A stretch of 11,602 nt of DNA from an uncultured Bacillota bacterium (GTDB lineage Bacteria > Bacillota > Clostridia > Tissierellales > Tepidimicrobiaceae). Where the stretch lies: NCBI GenBank assembly GCA_937967955.1, contig CALBUB010000112.1:1-11602 (forward strand). The letters are read 5' to 3'. Positions 6,298 to 11,602 of this stretch are shown piece after piece. Made by a program: the position numbers and the translations under genes. Under the pieces are notes generated by a model that worked only from the letters and a program-made list of their open reading frames with translations, had not been told where the DNA came from and ran no database searches. The number at the start of each line of letters is the position of its first letter. Within the stretch, counting starts at the first letter, position 1.

Positions 6298-6301
6298 GAG
6301 G
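6296..6301 (+). promoter_or_regulatory. Ribosome binding site that decides the permease start
   Basis: A perfect AGGAGG at 6296-6301 overlaps the znuC stop (TAG 6295-6297). ATG 6302 directly abuts it and is too close for initiation, whereas ATG 6308 is at the normal 6-nt spacing. The start at 6308 is therefore preferred. Confidence 0.7.
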
Positions 6302-6307
6302 ATGGAT

Positions 6308-7105
6308 ATGTTAACTTACGAATTTATGAGAAGAAGCCTTATTATGGGAATTATGATCGGGATTGTTGCTCCCAGTGTAGGCTACTTTTTAGTCCTTAGA
6401 AGGCAATCCGTAATTGGAGATACATTATCCCATGTGGCTCTTTCAGGAGCAGCCTTTGGAATGTTGACTAATTCATATCCAGTCCTTACTGCCATACTGT
6501 TTACAGTGATAGCTGCCTTAGGTATTGAAGGCCTTAGAAGAAAGTATAGGCACTATGCAGAATTGTCCTTGTCCATTATATTATCAGTGGGAGTGGGTTT
6601 GGCCTCCATTTTAATAAGTTTGGGCAATACCCAAGGGGTTTTATCCTATCTATTTGGAAGTTTATCTTTAGTATCCTCACAAGAGATAAGCCTATTTACT
6701 ATTCTAAGCCTCATAATAATGGGAACCATAGTATTCTTATATCATAAACTATTCTATATGACTTTTGACGAGGAAAGTGCATATCTTGCTGGCATTCCTA
6801 TAAAAAAAATAAATATATTTTTCTCTGTACTAGTAGCATTAACTATAGCCATATCTATGAGAATAGTTGGGGTGTTGCTAATCTCATCCCTGATGGTACT
6901 ACCTGTTGCAGCTAGCCTATTGATAGCTAACAGCTTTAAGTCTGGCCTAATATATTCTTTGACCTTTGGGGTCATATCCGTTATTGCTGGCCTCATGCTT
7001 TCCTACTATTTAAATTTAGCTACAGGAGGAACTATAGTATTATCTGCTTTAGCTATACTGTTGATTATAATTGTATATCAAGGCTTAAAGAAAACCAGTG
7101 TGTAA
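6308..7105 (+). CDS. znuB: Metal ABC transporter permease, ZnuB/AdcB-like
   Basis: 265 residues from ATG 6308 (267 from ATG 6302). A polytopic inner-membrane protein of the ABC-3 family with about eight or nine hydrophobic segments. Family marks are a cytoplasmic loop RRQSVIGDTLSHVALSGAA (31-49), FDEESAYLAGIP (153-164), the coupling-region motif MRIVGVLLISSLMVLPVAAS (184-203), and LATGGTIVL near the end. It forms the channel for Zn2+ or Mn2+ delivered by the upstream lipoprotein, powered by the upstream ATPase. The order SBP-ATPase-permease with no gaps is the standard three-gene importer. The stop codon lies in the loop of the terminator hairpin, so this is the last gene of the lemA-TPM-znu operon. 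No metal-responsive regulator (Zur, MntR, AdcR) is encoded in the window. Confidence 0.93.
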   Translation: MLTYEFMRRSLIMGIMIGIVAPSVGYFLVLRRQSVIGDTLSHVALSGAAFGMLTNSYPVLTAILFTVIAALGIEGLRRKYRHYAELSLSIILSVGVGLASILISLGNTQGVLSYLFGSLSLVSSQEISLFTILSLIIMGTIVFLYHKLFYMTFDEESAYLAGIPIKKINIFFSVLVALTIAISMRIVGVLLISSLMVLPVAASLLIANSFKSGLIYSLTFGVISVIAGLMLSYYLNLATGGTIVLSALAILLIIIVYQGLKKTSV

Positions 7106-7123
7106 GCACTGGCTTTATTTTTT
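7095..7123 (+). terminator. Rho-independent terminator overlapping the znuB end
   Basis: CCAGTG at 7095-7100 pairs perfectly with CACTGG at 7107-7112 around a 6-nt loop (TGTAAG), followed by CTTTATTTTTT at 7113-7123. The left arm is coding sequence and the stop codon TAA (7103-7105) is in the loop. It closes the metal-uptake operon. Confidence 0.85.
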
Positions 7124-7140
7124 ATAGTACAGAATATATA

Positions 7141-7167
7141 AAGTTTGAATCTCCAATTCTAAAACTT
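7141..7167. repeat. Imperfect inverted repeat downstream of the znuB terminator
   Basis: AAGTTTGAAT at 7141-7150 pairs with ATTC at 7156-7159 and AAACTT at 7162-7167, giving ten pairs interrupted by a 2-nt bulge (TA), around a 5-nt loop. Neither side is followed by a T-run, so it is not a standard terminator. It could be an RNA hairpin at the end of the znu transcript, a protein site, or chance. Confidence 0.35.
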
Positions 7168-7282
7168 GATTATTATCTCTTATAAAACCCATTTTCTATT
7201 CACTAGGAAAAACATATTATTCATCATCTGTAAGCCTCTAAACAACTAGCTTTCATCCAATAAAAAATTTACAAAAAATATA

Positions 7283-7311
7283 TTGATTTTTTAAATCATA
7301 TTGCTTATAAT
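7283..7311 (+). promoter_or_regulatory. Promoter of the polyamine-transport operon
   Basis: TTGATT at 7283-7288 and a perfect TATAAT at 7306-7311 are separated by the ideal 17 nt. The predicted start near 7318 gives a leader of about 68 nt before the regulator. This is the best promoter match in the window and it lies at the head of a five-gene operon. Confidence 0.7.
7284..7298. promoter_or_regulatory. Dyad over the -35 box, candidate operator
   Basis: TGATTT at 7284-7289 and AAATCA at 7293-7298 are perfect complements around TTT. The dyad overlaps the -35 hexamer and the spacer, so a bound protein would compete with RNA polymerase. Its low complexity makes chance a real possibility. Confidence 0.35.
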
Positions 7312-7326
7312 GTAATGGTGCAATTA

Positions 7327-7347
7327 TTGTTTAGTAATCATAAACAA
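7327..7347. promoter_or_regulatory. TTGTTTA-N7-TAAACAA inverted repeat, candidate operator of the XRE-cupin regulator
   Basis: A perfect 7-bp inverted repeat (7327-7333 with 7341-7347) separated by 7 nt lies about 10 to 30 nt downstream of the predicted transcription start and 39 nt before the regulator gene. Its size and spacing suit a dimeric helix-turn-helix repressor, and its position suits roadblock autoregulation. A further GTTTA occurs at 7351-7355. The assignment to the adjacent regulator is inferred from position only. Confidence 0.45.
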
Positions 7348-7385
7348 ATAGTTTAATATAGTCAATTTATCTGAGGAGGATAATT

Positions 7386-7925
7386 GTGGAGATTGGAAAG
7401 AAGATTAGGCGTCTAAGAATTCAAAATTCTCTGACTCAAGAGGAGCTTGCAGAAAGGTGCGAGCTAACCAAAGGCTTTATTTCCCAAGTAGAGAGAGACT
7501 TAACTTCACCTTCAATTGCTACATTAATAGATATACTAGAAGGTTTAGGAACCAATTTAAGAGATTTTTTCAATGAAATTGAAGATGAGAAAGTTGTTTT
7601 TACCAAGGATGACATATTTGTTACAGAAAATGAAGAGCTTAAATACACTTTAAAATGGATAGTACCTAATGCTCAGAAAAACCAAATGGAGCCAATACTA
7701 ATAGAATTAGAACCAGGAGGAAAAACTAAGGAAGATCCTCCCCATCATGGTGAAGAATTTGGATACGTTATTAAAGGAAGTATCTATCTACACATAGGAA
7801 GTGAAAAATATAAAGTAAAAAAAGGTGAAAGTTTCTATTACAAAGCTAATTACAACCACTATATTTCTAATGCTGGAAAATCAAAGGCTACTGTGATTTG
7901 GGTAAGCACACCGCCAAATTTTTAG
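7386..7925 (+). CDS. XRE-family transcriptional regulator with C-terminal cupin domain
   Basis: 179 residues from GTG 7386, which has a perfect AGGAGG at 6-nt spacing. An N-terminal XRE/Cro helix-turn-helix domain occupies about 4-62 (IGKKIRRLRIQNSLTQEELAE, then ELTKGFISQVERDLTSPSIATLIDIL). A linker leads to a cupin_2 beta-barrel at about 103-175. The cupin motifs are largely intact: H120, H121, E123/E124 in DPPHHGEEFGYVIKG and H158 with N162 in the second motif, so a metal or small ligand could bind. This architecture matches E. coli PuuR, a repressor of putrescine catabolism, and many Clostridia place such a regulator directly before potABCD. Its role here is inferred to be local control of polyamine uptake, with a polyamine or related amine as effector. 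It ends 20 nt before the potA start, in the same transcription unit. Two dyads at the promoter could be its binding sites. Confidence 0.92.
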   Translation: MEIGKKIRRLRIQNSLTQEELAERCELTKGFISQVERDLTSPSIATLIDILEGLGTNLRDFFNEIEDEKVVFTKDDIFVTENEELKYTLKWIVPNAQKNQMEPILIELEPGGKTKEDPPHHGEEFGYVIKGSIYLHIGSEKYKVKKGESFYYKANYNHYISNAGKSKATVIWVSTPPNF

Positions 7926-7930
7926 TCATG

Positions 7931-7939
7931 AAAGGGGGT
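7931..7939 (+). promoter_or_regulatory. Ribosome binding site that decides the potA start
   Basis: AAAGGGGGT at 7931-7939 is 6 nt before TTG 7946. Two other in-frame starts, TTG 7898 (inside the regulator gene) and ATG 7928, have no SD. TTG 7946 also gives the usual short PotA N-terminus. Confidence 0.6.
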
Positions 7940-7945
7940 AATAAA

Positions 7946-8995
7946 TTGGAAAATAACCATATAATCGATTTAAAAGCTATTAGCAAGGAATATGATGGAA
8001 CAAAAGTCCTTGATAATATTAGTTTCTATGTTAGGAAGAATGAATTTGTAACCTTATTAGGACCAAGTGGATGTGGCAAAACCACCACTCTCAGAATAAT
8101 CGGTGGTTTTGAGCAGCCTACTGAAGGAAGAGTAATATTTGAAGGGGAGGATATTACAAACTTGCCCCCTTACAAAAGACAGATTAATACAGTCTTCCAA
8201 AAATATGCCTTGTTCCCACATATGAATGTATTTGAAAATATAGCCTTTGGTTTGCATATTAAAAAGCTGCCAAAGGAAGAAATAAAAAAGAGAGTTAAAG
8301 AAATGTTGAAATTAGTAAATCTAGAAGGTTTTGAAGAAAGAAGTATCCAGTCCCTAAGTGGAGGACAGCAGCAGAGGGTTGCTATTGCAAGAGCCTTAGT
8401 AAATGAACCAAAAGTATTGCTTCTAGATGAACCCCTAGGTGCATTAGATTTAAAGCTGAGAAAAGAAATGCAGACTGAGTTAAAAAATATGCAAAAAAGA
8501 TTGGGAATTACTTTTATATATGTAACTCACGATCAAGAAGAGGCTCTTACTATGTCCGATACTATAGTAGTAATGGACAAAGGAGTTATTCAGCAGATAG
8601 GAACTCCTGTTGATATATATAATGAACCTAAAAATTCTTTTGTAGCTAAATTTATTGGTGAAAGCAATATTATTGATGGCATAATGCGAGAAGATTATAT
8701 TGTTGAATTTGCTGGCCAGGTGTTTAACTGTATAGATAAAGGTTTTGATAAGAATGAAGAAATAGAAGTAGTAATTAGGCCAGAAGACATAGTAATCACT
8801 GAACCAGAGGAGGGGCAATTAACAGGTACTATAACTTCTGTAACCTTTAAGGGAGTCCACTATGAAATGATATCCCATGATGGACATTTTGACTGGAAAA
8901 TACACTCTACTGTTGCCAAACCAGTAGGTACAGAAGTGGGAATGCGTGTATCTCCTGAAAATATCCATGTTATGAAGAAGGCGATGAAAAGATGA
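7946..8995 (+). CDS. potA: Spermidine/putrescine ABC transporter ATP-binding protein PotA
   Basis: 349 residues from TTG 7946. The ATPase of the polyamine importer. The nucleotide-binding domain has Walker A GPSGCGKTT (39-47), the Q-loop VFQKYALFPHMNVFENIAFGL (83-103), the signature LSGGQQQRVAIARAL (137-151), Walker B VLLLDEPLGALD (157-168), and the switch THDQEEAL (194-201). A C-terminal TOBE-type region follows from about 235, with the conserved FIGESNIIDG (237-246) and VVIRPEDI (275-282), the regulatory part typical of PotA, MalK and FbpC. The length is close to the family norm. ATPases of this class serve many substrates; assignment to polyamines rests on the neighbouring potB, potC and potD. 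The stop overlaps the potB start by 4 nt (ATGA), which suggests translational coupling. Confidence 0.93.
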   Translation: MENNHIIDLKAISKEYDGTKVLDNISFYVRKNEFVTLLGPSGCGKTTTLRIIGGFEQPTEGRVIFEGEDITNLPPYKRQINTVFQKYALFPHMNVFENIAFGLHIKKLPKEEIKKRVKEMLKLVNLEGFEERSIQSLSGGQQQRVAIARALVNEPKVLLLDEPLGALDLKLRKEMQTELKNMQKRLGITFIYVTHDQEEALTMSDTIVVMDKGVIQQIGTPVDIYNEPKNSFVAKFIGESNIIDGIMREDYIVEFAGQVFNCIDKGFDKNEEIEVVIRPEDIVITEPEEGQLTGTITSVTFKGVHYEMISHDGHFDWKIHSTVAKPVGTEVGMRVSPENIHVMKKAMKR

Positions 8996-9819
8996 AGATG
9001 AAAATATTGTCATATCCTTATATACTCTGGTTGGTTATATTTATTGTTGCTCCTCTATTTTTAGTATTGCTGTATGCAATGACCATATATGATGGAGGAA
9101 GCTTAAAGTTCACTCTAGGTAATATGAAACGCTTCCTTGATCCTAATTATTTAGATGTGCTTTGGATTTCTATTAAACTGGCCTTGCAAACCACTGTTAT
9201 AACCTTACTTTTAGGCTATCCAATAGGAATGATTATTGCCAGGGAAAGGCCTTCTAAGAGGAATACTATGATATTGTTATTTGTAATCCCTATGTGGATG
9301 AATTTTTTGCTTAGAACTTATGCTTGGTTAACTTTGTTAGGAAAGAATGGAATTATTAATTCTATAGTTACTTTATTAGGTTTTGAACCATTGAATTTAT
9401 TGTATAATGATGGAGCAGTATTGTTGGGAATGGTATATAATTTTTTGCCTTTTATGGTTTTGCCCATATATTCTGTACTTGCAAAGATTGATAAAAGCTT
9501 AATTGAAGCAGCAGAAGATTTAGGGGCTAATAGATTTCAAATATTTACTAAAGTAATATTACCCCTAAGTGTTCCTGGAATAATAACTGGAATCACTATG
9601 GTGTTTATGCCTGCTGTTAGTACCTTTGTAATATCTAGGCTACTTGGTGGTGGCCAGTACATGCTTATAGGTAATTTAATAGAGCAGCAATTCCTATGGG
9701 TTGGAGATTGGCATTTTGGTTCGGCCATTTCAATAATAATGATGATTTTCATATTAATTGCTATGGCTATTACTTCTAAATTTGATGTTCAAAAAGAAGG
9801 GAGCAGTGGCTTATGGTAA
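8992..9819 (+). CDS. potB: Spermidine/putrescine ABC transporter permease PotB
   Basis: 275 residues. An integral inner-membrane subunit with about six hydrophobic segments (near 9-30, 60-84, 92-115, 140-163, 194-216 and 241-262). The cytoplasmic EAA loop that docks on the ATPase is EAAEDLGANRFQIFTKVILP (172-191), continuing LSVPGI. RTYAWLTLLGKNGIIN (108-123) is typical of PotB. It pairs with PotC to form the channel. ATG 8992 overlaps the potA stop; ATG 8998 is a possible alternative because the SD is weak for both. The end overlaps the potC start by 7 nt. Intact and of normal length. Confidence 0.93.
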   Translation: MKMKILSYPYILWLVIFIVAPLFLVLLYAMTIYDGGSLKFTLGNMKRFLDPNYLDVLWISIKLALQTTVITLLLGYPIGMIIARERPSKRNTMILLFVIPMWMNFLLRTYAWLTLLGKNGIINSIVTLLGFEPLNLLYNDGAVLLGMVYNFLPFMVLPIYSVLAKIDKSLIEAAEDLGANRFQIFTKVILPLSVPGIITGITMVFMPAVSTFVISRLLGGGQYMLIGNLIEQQFLWVGDWHFGSAISIIMMIFILIAMAITSKFDVQKEGSSGLW

Positions 9820-10610
9820 GGAATATTTTAAAAAAACTATATATATTTTTGATGATTTTATTTTTATATGCTCCCATTATAGTACTGATAGTCTATTCCT
9901 TTAATGATTCCAGATCTAGGGGTACATGGAAAGGCTTTACTCTCAAGTGGTATGCTGAATTGTTTACTAATTCAGAGATTTTATCAGCCCTATATTATAC
10001 AATTGCCATAGCAGTATTAGCATCTATTATTTCAACTATAGTGGGAACTTTTGCTGCTATAGGTATATATGGGATGCATGGTTATGGCAAAAAGGTCATA
10101 TTGAATCTAAACTATTTACCAGTATTGAATCCAGATATTGTAACAGCAGTTTCTTTAATGACCTTATTTAAATCTTTGAGATTAGAGTTTGGCTTTATTA
10201 CCTTGTTGTTATCTCATATAACCTTTTGTATACCATATGTAATACTATCGGTGCTTCCTAAACTGAGGCAGATGAATAAGCATTTACCAGAAGCAGCTAT
10301 GGATTTAGGAGCAACCCCCTTTTATGCTTTGAGAAAGGTGGTAATTCCTGAAATTAAGCCTGGAATAATAAATGGGGCATTAATAGCTTTTACATTGTCA
10401 ATAGATGACTTTGTAATAAGTTTCTTTAATAAAGGTGTGGGAGTCACCAATTTGAGTATAACCATATACTCAATGGCCAGAAGAGGTATTAATCCTGTTA
10501 TAAATGCTTTGTCTGCTTTGATGTTTGTTAGCTTATTAATACTGCTTATAATTATAAATAAAAAAGACCAGAAGAATTTTAATCCTAAGAAGAGAGGTGA
10601 AAGTATATGA
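9813..10610 (+). CDS. potC: Spermidine/putrescine ABC transporter permease PotC
   Basis: 265 residues; the second channel subunit. It has about six hydrophobic segments, starting with a long one at 8-30 that leads into the family motif YSFNDSR (28-34). The EAA loop is EAAMDLGATPFYALRKVVIP (160-179), continuing EIKPGI. The later IAFTLSIDDFVISFF (191-205) is highly characteristic of PotC. The start ATG 9813 lies inside the end of potB (7-nt overlap), with an AAGAAGGGAG site upstream, so its translation is probably coupled to potB. The stop overlaps the potD start by 4 nt. Intact. Confidence 0.93.
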   Translation: MVRNILKKLYIFLMILFLYAPIIVLIVYSFNDSRSRGTWKGFTLKWYAELFTNSEILSALYYTIAIAVLASIISTIVGTFAAIGIYGMHGYGKKVILNLNYLPVLNPDIVTAVSLMTLFKSLRLEFGFITLLLSHITFCIPYVILSVLPKLRQMNKHLPEAAMDLGATPFYALRKVVIPEIKPGIINGALIAFTLSIDDFVISFFNKGVGVTNLSITIYSMARRGINPVINALSALMFVSLLILLIIINKKDQKNFNPKKRGESI

Positions 10611-11602
10611 GGAAAATGAAGGCACTATTGTTAATTGCTCTAATTGTATCAGTTGCTTTTAGCATTGTTGGCTGTGGTCAGGGTAAACCTACACTAAATG
10701 TATATAATTGGGGAGATTATATCGATCCAGAAGTAATTGAACAATTCGAAGAAGAGTTCAATGTAAAAGTTAACTATGATACCTTTGCTACCAATGAGGA
10801 TATGTATGTAAGCATAGCAAAAGGTGGTACTAGTTATGATGTAGCTTTTCCATCTGATTACATGATTGAAAGAATGATAGCTGAGGGTTTACTAGCTAAG
10901 ATAGATAAAAACAATATACCAAATTTGAAACATATAGATGAAGATTTCTTAGATTTAGATTTTGATCCAAATAATGAGTATTCTGTACCTTATATGTGGG
11001 GGACAGTTGGAATTGTATATAACAAGAAGATGGTAGATGATGAAGTAGATAGCTGGGATATACTTTGGGATGAGAAATATAAAGGACAAATATTGATGTT
11101 AGATAGCCAAAGAGATTCTATTGGAGTTGCTTTAAAGAAATTAGGTTATTCAATGAACACTAGAAATTTAGATGAACTGGAAGAAGCCAAGGAAGAGTTA
11201 ATTAAACAAAAACCACTAGTATATGCATATGTGGGAGATGAAGTAAAAGAGCTAATGGTAGCAGAAGAAGCAGCTTTGGCAGTTGTATGGTCGGGAGATG
11301 CAGTTGCCATGATGAGAGAAAATGAGAATCTAGACTATGTGATCCCAAAAGAAGGCTCAAACATATGGTTTGATAATATGGTTATACCTAAAAATGCACA
11401 AAATAAAGAATTAGCTGAAGAATTTATTAATTTTATGAACAGGCCAGAAATTGCTGCCAAAAATGCAGAATATATTGGATACTCAACACCAAATGCTGCT
11501 GCTAGAGAATTACTGCCAGATTATATGAAAAATAGTAGAGTAGCTTATCCTTCAGATGAAGATATAGAAAACACAGAAATATTCCTTGATGTAAAAGATA
11601 TG
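10607..11602 (+). CDS. potD: Spermidine/putrescine-binding lipoprotein PotD (3' end outside window)
   Basis: 332 residues are visible, with no stop before the right edge; PotD proteins are usually about 350, so roughly 15-25 residues are missing. ATG 10607 has GAGGTGA at 10594-10600 and overlaps the potC stop. The lipoprotein signal ends SIVGC, with C23 as the lipid site. Compared with my memory of E. coli PotD, the polyamine pocket is mostly kept: NWGDY (34-38; NWTEY in E. coli), PSDY with S83 and Y85, W228 in VWSG, W254 and D256 in IWFDN, and Y292 in IGYSTPN. The acidic pair that contacts the amines differs: LDSQRD has D166, S167 and D170 where E. coli has DDARE. The binding of a linear polyamine is therefore likely, but the preference between putrescine and spermidine is not settled. 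It delivers the ligand to PotBC at the outer face of the membrane. Confidence 0.93.
   Translation, partial: MRKMKALLLIALIVSVAFSIVGCGQGKPTLNVYNWGDYIDPEVIEQFEEEFNVKVNYDTFATNEDMYVSIAKGGTSYDVAFPSDYMIERMIAEGLLAKIDKNNIPNLKHIDEDFLDLDFDPNNEYSVPYMWGTVGIVYNKKMVDDEVDSWDILWDEKYKGQILMLDSQRDSIGVALKKLGYSMNTRNLDELEEAKEELIKQKPLVYAYVGDEVKELMVAEEAALAVVWSGDAVAMMRENENLDYVIPKEGSNIWFDNMVIPKNAQNKELAEEFINFMNRPEIAAKNAEYIGYSTPNAAARELLPDYMKNSRVAYPSDEDIENTEIFLDVKDM

Larger units (their letters stand above)
7106..7385. other. Intergenic region between the metal and polyamine operons
   Basis: 280 nt, strongly AT-rich, with no credible gene on either strand. In order it holds the tail of the znuB terminator, an imperfect dyad at 7141-7167, about 110 nt with no recognisable structure, and then the pot promoter at 7283-7311 flanked by two inverted repeats (7284-7298 and 7327-7347) and the AGGAGG site at 7374-7379. 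I see no riboswitch, attachment site or gene remnant. Confidence 0.6.

Noticed and set aside
7169..7282. Possible small gene or RNA in the gap before the pot promoter
   Set aside because: Stops occur in every frame, there is no SD with a start, and I see no stable structure or recognisable RNA motif.
8480..8818. Open frame of 112 codons on the minus strand inside potA
   Set aside because: The product is low-complexity (Tyr, Phe, Ile, Asn rich), has no SD and lies wholly antisense to a well-supported gene.

Overview
The window comes from an AT-rich (roughly one-third G+C by eye) Gram-positive anaerobe of the Clostridia/Tissierellia type. This is inferred from codon use, strong AGGAGG/AGGTGA ribosome binding sites, frequent TTG and GTG starts, lipoprotein-type solute-binding proteins, and a short ThiI paired with its own NifS-like desulfurase. 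I cannot name a species. Every gene I support lies on the plus strand and is ordinary chromosomal housekeeping or transport content. I see no insertion sequence, phage gene, CRISPR array, tRNA or rRNA.

Layout: (1) Positions 1-78 are an open frame that may be the last codons of an upstream gene. (2) Positions 216-3163 hold a three-gene operon: a LUD-domain protein with a C-terminal cysteine cluster, a NifS-type cysteine desulfurase and ThiI. It has a plausible promoter at 138-165 and ends in a clear hairpin terminator at 3188. The desulfurase probably supplies persulfide sulfur to ThiI for 4-thiouridine in tRNA; the role of the LUD protein is unknown. (3) Positions 3302-7105 encode LemA, a TPM-domain membrane protein with a glycine-rich tail, and a zinc/manganese-type ABC importer (lipoprotein, ATPase, permease). 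They have a promoter carrying a dyad over its -10 box and a terminator whose loop contains the permease stop codon. (4) Positions 7106-7385 are a non-coding stretch with a good promoter and two inverted repeats. (5) Positions 7386-11602 are a polyamine-uptake operon: an XRE-cupin regulator followed by potA, potB, potC and potD. PotD runs off the right edge.

Within each operon the genes are tightly packed or overlapping (4-7 nt overlaps in the pot block), and several ribosome binding sites overlap the preceding stop codon. For several genes this places the start downstream of the longest possible reading frame. I do not see an obviously new defence or mobile system. The points most worth checking are the unexplained LUD protein in a tRNA-thiolation operon, the LemA/TPM pair fused to a metal-uptake operon, and the dyads at the two regulated promoters.
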